Assembly: GCF_014596525.1 (NCBI RefSeq)
Contig: NZ_MSJP01000036.1
Coordinates: 1 to 59,964 of the forward strand
Length of the DNA stretch: 59,964 nucleotides
From: Streptomyces sp. CBMA291
Lineage (GTDB): Bacteria; Actinomycetota; Actinomycetes; Streptomycetales; Streptomycetaceae
Reading direction: 5' to 3'
Under the pieces are notes generated by a model. The model saw only the letters and a program-made list of their open reading frames with translations. It had not been told where the DNA came from and did not search any database. Made by a program: the position numbers and the translations under genes. This document shows positions 1 through 11,060 of this stretch, in pieces (within the stretch, counting starts at the first letter, position 1; each line of letters starts with the position of its first letter).

Positions 1-219
1 CCCGCGCCGTCCGCCGCGCCCTGCACGCCGCGACCCACGGCCTGCCGCCGCGCCGACGGGGCGCGTCCCGAGCCGGCCCGGCTCTACGCCGTGAACGTGT
101 TCGGATCCGCGGCGGCAAAGGTATCCGCCGGGCGGCAGGGCTCTCCGAATCGCAGCCCGACCCGGCCCGCCGCGACCCCTGCGGACCCCACGGGCCCCGC
201 GACCCCCGCAGACCCCGTA

Positions 220-1020
220 CTAGCCTCGGCCGCGCAGCATCGACACGAGCAGCCCGTGGGTCTCGTCGTCGGCGGCGACCACGAGCCCGCGCCCTGCCTC
301 GCCTGTCGGGGCACCGTCGATGCCGGTGACCACGCACCCGGCAGCCCGGCACAGGGCGATACCGGCCGCGAAGTGCACGCTCCTGGAGAGATCACCGCCA
401 TCGGTGACGTACGCGGCGCGCTTGCCGGCGGCGACCCAGGCCAGCGCCAGCGTCGTGGACACCACGCGCGGCCGGAAACGTTCGACGAAACCCGGATGGG
501 CCAGCAGGTCCACCGTCCGGAACCCGGGCGCGCTCGGGAACGGCGGATCCAGGTTGACGTCCACCAGACGGGTGGCGGGCGAGGGAGCCAGCCGTACGTC
601 ATCCGCCCCGTCGCGCCGCAGCCAGGCGGACTCCCCGTCGGTGAAGAAGACCTCGCCGCCGAACGGGTCGGCCACCGCCGCAGGCCCCTCGCGCAGCGCC
701 ACGTTGACGGCGACCAGCGCGGTGCCGACGGCGTAGTTCAGCGTGCCGCACAGGGGATCCACCAACCACTGGCGCGCCGCGCCGACGGCGCCCTGCCGCC
801 CGCCTTCCTCTCCGAGCACCTCGTCGTCGGGCCGTGCGGCGCGGATGACGCCGAGAATCGTCTTCTCGGCTTCCACGTCGGCGTCCGTGGCGAAGTCCCC
901 GGCGCCCTTGTCGGTACGGCCGAGCCGCCGGCCGTACATGTCACGGACCACGTCCGCGCCGGCCCGCGCCCCGGCTATCGCGACCGCGACGTCGTCAGAG
1001 CCCGCGTATGAGTCGGTCAT
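220..1020 (-). CDS. Inositol monophosphatase-like protein with altered metal sites
   Basis: A 266-residue protein of the usual length for the FIG/IMPase superfamily, which removes phosphate from small sugar phosphates using bound Mg(II). The GEEGG segment (residues 70-74) and the DPLCGTLNY motif (88-96) place it in the family. The canonical motif is DPxDGTxN; here the second metal-binding Asp is Cys91. The C-terminal WDxAAG motif is also changed, reading VHFAAG, so its Asp is His. Two substituted ligands suggest altered metal use or a non-phosphatase role. The ATG at 1020 is followed by a plausible reading frame with no upstream partner. The gene stands alone and faces away from the monooxygenase operon. 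Confidence 0.85.
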   Translation of the reverse strand: MTDSYAGSDDVAVAIAGARAGADVVRDMYGRRLGRTDKGAGDFATDADVEAEKTILGVIRAARPDDEVLGEEGGRQGAVGAARQWLVDPLCGTLNYAVGTALVAVNVALREGPAAVADPFGGEVFFTDGESAWLRRDGADDVRLAPSPATRLVDVNLDPPFPSAPGFRTVDLLAHPGFVERFRPRVVSTTLALAWVAAGKRAAYVTDGGDLSRSVHFAAGIALCRAAGCVVTGIDGAPTGEAGRGLVVAADDETHGLLVSMLRGRG

Positions 1021-1350
1021 GCCGGGCAGCCTATCGACGCGAAGCCACCCGCCCGGCGGACCTTCAGGGTCGGGGTGCGAGCGGCGGCTGATCGTGACCG
1101 GGAGCCGGGCCGGAGGCCGACCACCGTGCCCGGAGCGGGAGGAAGGCGGGCGGCAGACGAGTGCGCGGGTACCGAAGAGAACGCGCGCGGTGGTCGGCGA
1201 CGTGCGGGTGCGCCCCCAGGCACCGGCAGCCGTGACGCTCCGCGGGCCGCGGGCCCGCAGCCCGGTCGCCGCGCGATCGCGTGACCGGACCCCCTCGGCC
1301 CCGTGCTCAACTCCCTTTCCCCGGGCTCCCGTCCACCGCCCGGAACGGCC
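1021..1350. other. Gene-free stretch between divergent genes
   Basis: No gene is supported here. The short frames lack family similarity and have poor ribosome sites. The stretch must hold the promoter of the minus-strand phosphatase-like gene; I see no clear operator. Confidence 0.5.
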
Positions 1351-1381
1351 TTGACAGTGCGGAAGTCCGCCTGCCTAAGGT
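1351..1381 (+). promoter_or_regulatory. Sigma-70-like promoter of leader/monooxygenase operon
   Basis: A perfect -35 TTGACA (1351-1356) and a -10 TAAGGT (1376-1381) are separated by 19 bases. Transcription would start near 1388, about 50 bases before the leader peptide. Confidence 0.65.
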
Positions 1382-1440
1382 GGGGTGATCCCCCTCCGGA
1401 CGTGGACGGGGGTCCGGTCCGGAGCCATGGGGAGGTGGAC

Positions 1441-1569
1441 GTGCGCACGATGGTCACGGCGACACGCCTCTCGCGGTCCGTTCCCCCGGCGGGCGCTCCG
1501 CTCGTCTGCCGACGGCATGTCGACTTCTGCCGTACCTCGTCGGCCATCTGTCCTTCCACCCGCGCCTGA
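1441..1569 (+). CDS. Cys-containing leader peptide (putative attenuation uORF)
   Basis: A 42-codon ORF. The GTG at 1441 sits 5 bases after GGAGG (1431-1435); an in-frame ATG lies at 1450. Its core reads LVCRRHVDFCRTSSAIC, matching the short peptides with a conserved RHVDxxRxxSAIC signature that I recall preceding sulfur-metabolism genes in Streptomyces. It has three Cys codons in its second half. By analogy with cysteine-responsive attenuation, slow translation at Cys codons would change leader RNA folding and raise expression of the downstream operon when cysteine is short. The 115-base gap before the first monooxygenase contains GC-rich inverted repeats, including the self-complementary CTTCCGGAAG next to the downstream ribosome site. 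The family match is recognition from memory; the cysteine response is inferred. Confidence 0.75.
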   Translation: MRTMVTATRLSRSVPPAGAPLVCRRHVDFCRTSSAICPSTRA

Positions 1570-1684
1570 CCCCGCATCGCGAGGGTCCGCGCGGTTCCGA
1601 CGTCCCGTCGCCCGGCCCGGTGTCGGCGTGCCTTCGCGCGCCCGTGGTCCCGGTGCGCGCCGCTGTCTTCCGGAAGGACCTCCC

Positions 1685-2809
1685 ATGCCCCGCCCCGCCC
1701 TGCGCCTGGCCGTCGAGATCGACGGCGACGGCGCCCATCCGGCCGCGTGGCGCCGTGCCGCGCACTCCCCCGGCGAGCTGCTGACCCCGCGTCGGCTCGC
1801 CCGGGTCGCGGCCGTCGCCGAGAACTCCGGGTTCACCCTGGTCACCCTGGACGACTCGATCCTTCCGCCGGGTCCGGGCCCCGATCCGGTGGGCCGGATC
1901 GGGGCGGTGGAACGGGCCGCGTTCGTGGCCGGTTCCACGAGTGTCCTCGGCATCGCGCCGGTGGTGGCGACCACCTACGCGGAGCCGTTCCACGTCTCCT
2001 CGCAGCTCGCCTCGCTCGACCATGTGTCGGCGGGCCGGTCCGGCTGGGTGGTGGGGGTGGAGGACGACCCGGCGGCCGCCCGCGCCTGGGGGCGGCCCCT
2101 GGTCGAGGGGGCCGGGGCGATCGCCCGTGAGGCCCGTGACGGACTCCGGGTCGTCCGGGACCTGTGGGACTCGTGGGAGGACGACGCGGTGATCCGGTCG
2201 GTGGCCACAAGCCGCTATCTGGACCGCTCCCGGCTGCATCCGGTCGACTTCACCGGGGACACGTACACGGTGAAGGGCCCTTCGATCGTGCCGCGTCCGC
2301 CGCAGGGGCGGCCGGTGGTCCTCGCCCGGCCCGGTCTCGTACCGGCCGAGCTGGTCGACGTGGCGCTGGTCGGCGGCGCCGGTCCCGCGGAGGTGGCCGC
2401 CGCCGCGCGGTCCGCCTCGGCCGCCGGGACGCCCCGGGCCTTCGCCGAGGTGGAGGTGGCCCTCGACACCCCCGGCGGGACGGCCCGGGAGCGGATAGCG
2501 GACCTGGAGCGCTACTCCCCGTGGACCGCCCGCCCGGACCGGCTGCGGTACACGGGACCCGCCGAGGGTCTGGTGTCCCTCCTCGCCGAGCTGGCCGAGC
2601 ATGTCGACGGCGTACGGCTGCGGCCCCTCGTCCTCGACGAGGACCTGGCGGTGCTCTCACGGCTCGTCCTGCCCGAGCTGTTCGTCCGGCGGCTCGCGGC
2701 CCGTCCGCTGCCGGGCACCACCCTGCGTACGTCCCTGGGCCTTCCCCGGCCCCTGAACCGCTTCACGACCGCCGCCGCGCCCGCGCCCGTACGGGAGGAG
2801 TCCCGATGA
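1685..2809 (+). CDS. LLM-class flavin-dependent oxidoreductase
   Basis: A 374-residue bacterial luciferase-like protein expected to use reduced FMN to oxygenate a small substrate. The N-terminal half has the TIM-barrel pattern of the family: a VEIDGDG opening strand, a LLTPRRLARVAAVAENSGF helix, and the SSQLASLDHVSAGRSGWVV segment typical of NtaA/SsuD-like proteins. The start chosen is the ATG at 1685, preceded by GGAAGGACC; the frame stays open further upstream only through the leader region. The stop overlaps the next start (ATGA at 2806-2809), so the two monooxygenases are translationally coupled. The leader peptide upstream points to sulfur-source scavenging. The substrate is unknown. Confidence 0.85.
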   Translation: MPRPALRLAVEIDGDGAHPAAWRRAAHSPGELLTPRRLARVAAVAENSGFTLVTLDDSILPPGPGPDPVGRIGAVERAAFVAGSTSVLGIAPVVATTYAEPFHVSSQLASLDHVSAGRSGWVVGVEDDPAAARAWGRPLVEGAGAIAREARDGLRVVRDLWDSWEDDAVIRSVATSRYLDRSRLHPVDFTGDTYTVKGPSIVPRPPQGRPVVLARPGLVPAELVDVALVGGAGPAEVAAAARSASAAGTPRAFAEVEVALDTPGGTARERIADLERYSPWTARPDRLRYTGPAEGLVSLLAELAEHVDGVRLRPLVLDEDLAVLSRLVLPELFVRRLAARPLPGTTLRTSLGLPRPLNRFTTAAAPAPVREESR

Positions 2810-4170
2810 CCCGCACCGACCCGACCGACGTGCCCCGCCCGGACGCCCGGCTCCACTTCGGGGTGTTCTTCCAGGGCGTCAACCACTGGACGATCTGGTC
2901 CGATCCGGCCAGCGGCTCGCAGATCGACCCGTCCTCCTTCCTGAAGGTGGCGCGCACCGCCGAGCGCGGTCTCTTCGACGCCTTCTTCCTCGGCGACGGG
3001 CTGCGGCTGCGGGAGTCGGAGGGCGGCATCCACGAACTCGACGTGGCGGGACGCCCGGACTCGATCACGCAGCTGTCGGCGCTCGCCGCCGCGACCGAGC
3101 GGATCGGTCTCGTCTCCACCTCCAACACCACCTTCAACGAGCCGGGCGACCTCGCCCGGCGGCTCGCAGGCCTTGACCTGCTGTCCGGCGGCCGGGCCGG
3201 CTGGAACATCGTGACCACGCACAACGCCTGGACCGGGGAGAACTTCCGGCGCGGCGGCTACCTCGACCACGCCGACCGCTACCGACGGGCCGAGGAGTTC
3301 CTGTCCGTGGCGCGCGCCGTGTGGGACGGGTGGGCGGACGGCGCGGTGGCCGGTTCGGCCGAGGCCCGCGCCTGGTCGGTGCCGGACGCGGTCGGCCGGG
3401 TACGGCGGCGGGGCGCGCAGTTCGACGTCGACCTGGCGCCGACGCTGCCGCGCAGCGCCCAGGGGCATCCGGTGATCTTCCAGGCGGGCGATTCCGGGGA
3501 GGGCCGGGACTTCGCCGCCCGTCACGCGGACGTCATCTTCTCCGCGCACGGCAGGGACTTCGACGACGCCCTGGCCTTCGCCGACGACCTCCGGCGGCGG
3601 CTGCGGGCGGTGGGCCGGGCCGAGGACGCGCTGCGTGTTCTGCCCGGCACCGAGATCGTCATCGGGGCCACCGAGAAGGAGGCCGAGGAGAAGGCCCGCT
3701 GGGTCCGGCTGTCCCAGGTGACGCCCGCCGTGGCCCTCGGCATCGCGAGCCGCCTGTGGGGCATCGACCTGTCGGAGCGGGACGCCGAGGGGCCGCTGCC
3801 CGCCGAGGACCCGGTGACCACCGCCCACACGGGGAAATTCGGCACCCGCTGGGTGTCCGACCCGCACCCGGTGGTGGCGGAGTGGCGGGCGAAGGCCGAG
3901 GCCAACCGGTGGTCGCTGCGCGAGACGGTGATCGAACTGGGGCCGCAGCACGGGCACGTGGGCACCCCGGCGGGCCTCGCCGAGCGGTTCGGCCGTTTCG
4001 TCCGGCACGGGGCGCTCGACGGCTTCAACATCTCCCCGTATCTGGTGCCGGACGGGCTCGACGACATCGTGGACCTGCTCGTCCCCGCGCTTCAGGAGCG
4101 GGGTCTGTACCGGACGGCGTACACGGGGAGCACGCTCCGCGAGCATCTGGAACTCGCCCCGGTGGGGTGA
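2806..4170 (+). CDS. NtaA/SnaA/DszA-family FMN-dependent monooxygenase
   Basis: A 454-residue protein, full length for the NtaA/SnaA/DszA/SoxA branch of FMN-dependent monooxygenases, which oxidise chelators, sulfones or N-heterocycles with reduced flavin supplied by a separate reductase. Visible family features are the HFGVFFQGVNHWTIW opening, GRAGWNIVTTHN near residue 130, and HPVIFQAGDSGEGRDFAARHADVIF near residue 225. The start is the ATG overlapping the upstream stop. Paired luciferase-like enzymes behind a Cys-containing leader suggest desulfonation or desulfurisation of an organosulfur compound. No flavin reductase lies next to it, so reduced FMN must come from elsewhere. Confidence 0.88.
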   Translation: MTRTDPTDVPRPDARLHFGVFFQGVNHWTIWSDPASGSQIDPSSFLKVARTAERGLFDAFFLGDGLRLRESEGGIHELDVAGRPDSITQLSALAAATERIGLVSTSNTTFNEPGDLARRLAGLDLLSGGRAGWNIVTTHNAWTGENFRRGGYLDHADRYRRAEEFLSVARAVWDGWADGAVAGSAEARAWSVPDAVGRVRRRGAQFDVDLAPTLPRSAQGHPVIFQAGDSGEGRDFAARHADVIFSAHGRDFDDALAFADDLRRRLRAVGRAEDALRVLPGTEIVIGATEKEAEEKARWVRLSQVTPAVALGIASRLWGIDLSERDAEGPLPAEDPVTTAHTGKFGTRWVSDPHPVVAEWRAKAEANRWSLRETVIELGPQHGHVGTPAGLAERFGRFVRHGALDGFNISPYLVPDGLDDIVDLLVPALQERGLYRTAYTGSTLREHLELAPVG

Positions 4171-4185
4171 GCCGGTGCCGGTCCG

Positions 4186-6144
4186 TCAGCCCAGGGGCAG
4201 TTCCAGGAAGGAGGGTTCCGCCGCCGGGGAACCGATCGCGGTCCGCGTCCAGGTGACGGAGACGTCGGCGTACAGCGGGTCCTTGCTGTCGACGACGAGC
4301 ATCAGCCGGTGCCCGGCGGCCAGGTCGTACGCGGTGGCCTGGAGCCGCCAGGTCACGGTGGCGTCCCGGTCGGGGGCGAGCCCCCGGAGGTTGTGCGGCT
4401 CGTGGGTCACGATCCGGGCCGTGTCGTCCTCGGCGACATCGAAGAGGTACGCGTAGAGGCTGGCGGAGGCGGTGGTGGAGCGGACGGTGAGGCGCAGCCT
4501 CGGCACGCCCCTGATGCGGAGGGCGGGCGGGCCGTCGGCTCCACCCGTACCGCCCGTTCCGGTCCTTCCGCCCGTTCCTTCGGCGGTCTGTGGGGCGAAG
4601 GGCTCCGTGGTCCAGACGACGGAGTGCCTGCGGTCGAACTTGCGGGTGTCGTAGGTCCTCGGATCGCCCGTCCACTCCGCCCGGCCGGTCTCCATGATCG
4701 CGTCCATGGCGGTGGCCTCGGTGCCGACCCCGGCGAGGAAGGCACGGCGCCAGCCGGTCTCAGCGGGTTCCCGCCCCTCCCCGGTGGGCAGGAGCCGGCC
4801 GTCGGCGCCGCCCGCGCCGTCTCCGGTGAGGGCGAACACCTCGGTGGTGCGGGTGAGATCGCCCCAGCGGGCGTGGGTCTCGCGGCGGGCGGGGGTGACG
4901 ATCCGCCGTCCGCCACCGCCGGGGTCCCGCGCGGTGGTGTACGTGAACATCACCTGGGCGCAGACTTCCGGCCACCGTGCCACACCGGCCTGCTCCCCCT
5001 TGAGGTGGTGGTCGAGCCAGGCGTACGCCTCCGCCAGAGGGGTGTCGGTCTCGCCGGGCGGGCCGATGAGTCCGGGCCCCTCCGGGACGGCGTGGTCGCC
5101 GATCCACAGGTTGAGCCGTTTGGGGACGTCCAGCCGGTCGAAGGTCGTCACGACCTGGTTGACCGGAAAGAGGCTCTCGTGCCAGGTGTTGGAGAAGAAG
5201 GTCGGCGTGCCCTTGTCGTTGGTCAGGTCGACGTACGACTCGGGGGCGCGGCGGCGGCCCCATTCGACGATGTCCGCGAGGTTCCGGTCGGCCTGGAAGT
5301 CGGCGAGGACCCGCTGGTTCTCCTTGTCGAACTTGGTCTCCGCGGGTCCGCCGGTCAGTCGCAGGAGGGTCCGCACGGCGGCGAGGTGGCGGGTGCCGTG
5401 GTCGTAGAGGGCGGTGGCGAGGTTGCCCCAGGTGCTGAGGGCGACGACGGCGGAGACCCGGTCGTCGTGGGCGGCGACGAGTTGGCTGATCCCGGAGCCG
5501 TAGGACTCGCCCATGAAGCCGATGACGCCCGGCGCGAAGTGGTCGACGGCGAAGTCGATCACGGCGGAGCCGTCGGCCCAGTCGTGGGGCCCTGCGACGT
5601 CGATCAGGCCGCCCGAGGTGGACGGCAGTCCGGGGATGCCCAGGCCGCGCGGGGTGTAGGCGAGGACGTGGTAGCCCTTGCGGGCCAGGACGAGGTACGT
5701 CCAGAGGAAGAGCGGCCAGCCGTACGGGGTCCAGCCGGCCGGGAGGACGACGAGCGGGTGCGGTCCCGGTCCGCGCTGGCGGAGGCTGAACGCGGAGAGC
5801 CGCACGTCGTCGGAGCCGCCCTCGACGCGGTGGTACGCGGGCCGCGCCCGGCGCAGTACCTCCTCGGCGACGGCGGCGAGTCCGGCGGGCAGCAGCTCGC
5901 GGGCGGTGGCGGTCAGTCCGGCGGGCTCGGGTCCCACGGCGTCCGGTGTGCCGTCGAGAAGGGCCTGGGCGAGGGTCTGGCCGAGCCGGACGGCGCCGGG
6001 CTCCACCGTCCCGTCGGGGGCCCAGGGACCGCGTGCGGCGATGCGGGCCGTCTCGGCGTCGGTGAGTCCGGCCGTGATGCCGGGGAAGCCGGGGAAGCGT
6101 TCGGTCGAGCCGGTGGCGAAGGGGTTCTTCTGGGGCACGGGCAC
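4186..6144 (-). CDS. CocE/NonD-family alpha/beta hydrolase
   Basis: A 652-residue serine hydrolase of the CocE/X-Pro dipeptidyl-peptidase-like family, which cleaves esters or acyl-peptides. The nucleophile motif GESYG (within FMGESYGSGISQL) is clear. The oxyanion and dimer regions resemble CocE, and the C-terminal third, from about residue 470, looks like the jelly-roll X-Pro dipeptidase C-terminal domain. No signal peptide is evident. The frame is open to 6267, but the GTG at 6144 (V-P-V-P-Q-K) has an AGAGG ribosome site 5 bases upstream and is preferred. It converges on the monooxygenase operon with only 15 bases between stops. The substrate cannot be deduced. Confidence 0.85.
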   Translation of the reverse strand: MPVPQKNPFATGSTERFPGFPGITAGLTDAETARIAARGPWAPDGTVEPGAVRLGQTLAQALLDGTPDAVGPEPAGLTATARELLPAGLAAVAEEVLRRARPAYHRVEGGSDDVRLSAFSLRQRGPGPHPLVVLPAGWTPYGWPLFLWTYLVLARKGYHVLAYTPRGLGIPGLPSTSGGLIDVAGPHDWADGSAVIDFAVDHFAPGVIGFMGESYGSGISQLVAAHDDRVSAVVALSTWGNLATALYDHGTRHLAAVRTLLRLTGGPAETKFDKENQRVLADFQADRNLADIVEWGRRRAPESYVDLTNDKGTPTFFSNTWHESLFPVNQVVTTFDRLDVPKRLNLWIGDHAVPEGPGLIGPPGETDTPLAEAYAWLDHHLKGEQAGVARWPEVCAQVMFTYTTARDPGGGGRRIVTPARRETHARWGDLTRTTEVFALTGDGAGGADGRLLPTGEGREPAETGWRRAFLAGVGTEATAMDAIMETGRAEWTGDPRTYDTRKFDRRHSVVWTTEPFAPQTAEGTGGRTGTGGTGGADGPPALRIRGVPRLRLTVRSTTASASLYAYLFDVAEDDTARIVTHEPHNLRGLAPDRDATVTWRLQATAYDLAAGHRLMLVVDSKDPLYADVSVTWTRTAIGSPAAEPSFLELPLG

Positions 6145-6420
6145 CCGTTCCTCTCGACTGGACTCGTGACGGTCCGCGACACGCTCGTCAGCCTCACGCA
6201 TGCGGGGCGGAGCGGCCAGAGCGCGCGGGCGGCGCACGGGACACCCGGCGTCGGGTGAACGACACAAGACGCCCCGGGCGGCGAGGTTTGGGGCATGCCG
6301 GGCTCAAGGAGGTCCGGACTCGGCGCCTTCCGCGCTCGGTGCTCGCTGCTCGGGCGCTCGGGTGCTCTCCACGCTCGGCCGTCCTCGCTCTCGGCGCTCT
6401 CCGCGCTCGGCCGTCCCCGC
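6145..6420. repeat. CGCTCGG-rich low-complexity intergenic stretch
   Basis: Between the hydrolase start and the phosphatase stop. Positions about 6320-6425 are a run of imperfect repeats built from CGCTCGG, CTCTCGG and CTCGGCC. No gene or clear terminator is supported. Confidence 0.5.
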
Positions 6421-7572
6421 TCATCGCGATCCCGTACCGGCCGCCTCCTCTGCGGGAGCGCGCTCGGTTCCCTCCGCCGGGTAGGCCACGAGCAGGGCGG
6501 CGACGTCGTCGTCGAGTCCGGCGGCGCCGTAGCGGGTGAGGTCCCGGTGCAGGATCTCCGGCAGGTTCCCGCCGGGTTCGGCCGCCCAGCCCCGCAGCCG
6601 TTCCTCCAGGGGATAGAAGTCCCCGGCCCGGTCGCGGGTCTCGCTCACACCGTCGGTGTAGAGCAGCAGCCGGTCCCCCGGCTGGAAGGGCACCTCCTCG
6701 ATCCGGTGCCGGGAGACGTGCAGCCCGGCGAGGTTGACCGGCAGCGAGGGATCGGCGAACCGCACCTGTTCGACGGCGGCGCCGCGCTGGAGCAGCGGGG
6801 CCGGGTGGCCGCAGCTGAGGAGCCGGGCGATGTCCCGGCCGTCGGGGAGTTCCACGAGGACGACGGTGGCGAAGCGTTCGGCGGCGTCGGAGTCGGGGTA
6901 CCAGGCGCCGTACCGGGCCAGGCCCTCCTCCAGTCGGTCGGCGAGGTCCGCGAGGTCGTGGGCGTCGTTGACGGCGGCGCGGAAGGAGCCGAGGAGGACG
7001 GAGGCGGTCTCGACGGCGCCGAGGCCCTTGCCCTGGACGTCGCCGAGCATGACCCGGACCGCGCCGTGCACCCGGACCGCCTCGTAGAAGTCGCCGCCGA
7101 TCCGGGCCTTGGCGGCGGCGGCCACGTACAGCAGATGGAGGTCGTAGCGGCCGAGGTGGGCGGGCAGTGGGCGCAGCACGACCCGCTGGACGACCTCGGC
7201 GACCGCGCTGAGTTCCCTCATGTCCTGCTCGTAGCGGATCCGGGTCCGGCTGACCCAGGCCGAGGCGAGGGTGACGACGGCGAGGACCGCCTCGCTGGCG
7301 AGGAGTTCGAGGGTGAGCACGTCGTTCCGGATGGCGCCGAGCAGCAGCCGGGCGCCCATGGCGAGCAGGCCGATGCCGAGGGTTCCGCGCACGCTCCAGG
7401 TGACGGCGGCGAGCGCGGGGGCGGCGACGAGGAACCGTTCGAAGCGTTCCCGGTCGGAGGTGGTCAGATCGGTGACGAACGTCAGGACCAGCACCAGGAA
7501 CGGCAGTGCGCGGCCGAGGTTGAACTGGGTGCGCGTCGCCGAGCCGGGACGGGCCTGGTGACCTGCGGGCAT
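6421..7572 (-). CDS. Membrane-anchored PP2C-type (SpoIIE) Ser/Thr phosphatase
   Basis: A 383-residue protein with three or four predicted membrane segments in residues 20-115 and a C-terminal SpoIIE/RsbU-type phosphatase domain (about 145-370). Metal-binding motifs are visible: GGDFYEA, GDVQGKGLGA, YTDGVSE and GLDDDVAALLV. Such proteins dephosphorylate anti-anti-sigma factors and so control alternative sigma factors. Many Streptomyces genomes have dozens with varied sensory N-termini; here the sensor is a bare membrane domain with no PAS or GAF. The start is the ATG at 7572. The neighbouring genes do not identify its partner. Confidence 0.88.
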   Translation of the reverse strand: MPAGHQARPGSATRTQFNLGRALPFLVLVLTFVTDLTTSDRERFERFLVAAPALAAVTWSVRGTLGIGLLAMGARLLLGAIRNDVLTLELLASEAVLAVVTLASAWVSRTRIRYEQDMRELSAVAEVVQRVVLRPLPAHLGRYDLHLLYVAAAAKARIGGDFYEAVRVHGAVRVMLGDVQGKGLGAVETASVLLGSFRAAVNDAHDLADLADRLEEGLARYGAWYPDSDAAERFATVVLVELPDGRDIARLLSCGHPAPLLQRGAAVEQVRFADPSLPVNLAGLHVSRHRIEEVPFQPGDRLLLYTDGVSETRDRAGDFYPLEERLRGWAAEPGGNLPEILHRDLTRYGAAGLDDDVAALLVAYPAEGTERAPAEEAAGTGSR

Positions 7573-7602
7573 TTCATGATCGTACGCAGGGTGACCATCC
7601 GG

Positions 7603-9092
7603 TCACCGTTTGAGCGGGCCTCCGGCGTGTCCGGGGACGGCCGGGTGGGGCGGCTCCGGGGCAGGGTCGGCCGGGCAGGCGCGGAGCACGGCGGGGAGGG
7701 TGAGTGCCGCGAGCACGGCGAGGGCCGGGAGGGCGGCGCCGTCCGCCGGGACGAAGCCGCCGTGCGGGACGAGGGCGACCAGCAGGGTCACGATGGCGGT
7801 GCCGAGCGCGGGGCCGATGTTCATCGCGGTCTGCTGGAGTCCGCCCGCGACCCCCGCGTGGCTCTCGGGCGCGGCCCGTACGACGCCCGAGGTCATGGTG
7901 ACCATCAGGGTGACGAATCCGGCGCCGAGCAGGGCCGCGCCGGTCCCCACCGGCAGCGCGCCCGCGTCGGCGCCGAGGCGGGAGAGGAGCAGGACGCCGA
8001 GGGTCAGCAGGACGGCTCCGGCGGCTGCCGTGCGCCGGGGGCCGTGGCGGCGCTGGAGCGAGGGCAGGAGCAGGGCGCCGGGCACCATGAGGGCGGCGAG
8101 CGGCAGGAAGCGGAGCGCGCAGTCGAGGGGGTCGAGCCGCTGGACGTCCTGGAGGAACCAGGTGGCGACGAAGAGGGTGCCGGTGAGGGCGGCCGAGGCG
8201 GCGAGGAGGGCCCCGAGACCGGCGACGACGGACCGGCCGCGCAGCAGCTCCGCGGGGAGCAGGGGGCAGATGGCCCGGCGCTCGTGCCGGACGAGGAGGA
8301 GTCCGGCGAGGAGGGCGGCGGCGCAGGAGAGCGTGCCGCCGGCTGTGGCGCCCGTTCCGGCGACCGCCACGAGACCGTGCACCAGCAGGCCGAGGGTCAG
8401 GGCGAGCAGCAGCGCCCCGCCCGGGTCGAGCGGCGAACCGGCCTTCGGCCCGTCCTTCGCCGTCCGTCGCGGCGGTCCCGGCGCCTCCCGTCGGTTCGGC
8501 CGCCTCGGAGGCCTCGGCCGTCCCGCCGCCTCCCGCAGGTTCGGTCGTTCCCCGGTCGCGAGGGCGAGGATTCCGATGGCGAGGGTCGGGGGGACGCCGA
8601 GGAGGAAGACCGCGCGCCAGCCGTACGCGGTGGCCGGCGCGCCGCCGACGAGCGGGCCGGTCGCCGCCGCGAGGCCGATGGCGGCGGTGCGTACGGCGAT
8701 GGGGGTGCCGAGCCGGTCCGGTGGGTAGTCGGTGCGCAGCATGCCGAGGGTCGCGGGCTGGAGAAGGGCCCCGCAGACGCCCTGGAGGACGCGTAAGGCG
8801 ATCACCGTGCGGATGTCGGGGGCCAGGGCGATGCCGGTGGAGGCGGCGGCGAAGCCGAGGGCTCCGGTGGCGAAGACCCTCCGGTGTCCGTGGCGGTCGC
8901 CGAGCCGTCCGGCGAGGACGAGGAGGCTCGCGACGGCGACGAGGTAGCCGGTGCCGGTCCACTGGACCTGGCCGAGGGTGGCGCCCAGATCGTGGGCGAG
9001 GGCGGGCTGGGCGACGGTGAGGACGGTTCCGTCGAGGGCGACGACGGCGGCGCCGACGACGCTGCACGCGAGGACGGGGGCGCGGCGCGTGG

Positions 9093-9096
<4 letters not shown>
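7603..9096 (-). CDS. MFS transporter, DHA2-like drug efflux
   Basis: A 497-residue membrane protein, the usual length for 14-segment drug:H+ antiporters. It has the motif [13 protein letters not shown] in the first helix and [13 protein letters not shown], the motif A loop between helices 2 and 3. Its start codon overlaps the stop of the TetR gene by 4 bases, so it is the probable target of that regulator. A long hydrophilic loop (about residues 190-220) is rich in Arg and Pro. The exported compound is unknown. Confidence 0.88.
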
Positions 9097-10914
<1,818 letters not shown>

Positions 10915-10926
10915 CGGCACACGCCC

Positions 10927-10979
10927 GCGCGAACGGCGCACGGTCCCGCTCTTCCCCGCGGGCCGTGCGCCGTTCGCGC
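10927..10979 (+). terminator. Intrinsic terminator hairpin after GDT1 gene
   Basis: A perfect 17-bp stem (10927-10943 with 10963-10979) encloses a loop that begins 13 bases after the stop codon. No U-tract follows, as is common in Streptomyces. Confidence 0.9.
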
Positions 10980-11060
10980 CCCGGGGCGGGTCCCGAGTTG
11001 CGTCCGGGGCGCCGCACGGGAGTCTTGGGGTATCCGGACGCGCACCCCGCAGGGAGAGAC

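Noticed and set aside
1..219. Open plus-strand frame running in from the window edge.
   Set aside because: It has high third-position GC but continues over the phosphatase-like gene on the other strand and shows no family resemblance; I cannot support an upstream partial gene.
4309..6258. A 649-codon plus-strand frame.
   Set aside because: It lies antisense to the CocE/NonD hydrolase with the GESYG nucleophile motif and has a repetitive Gly/Val/Glu composition.
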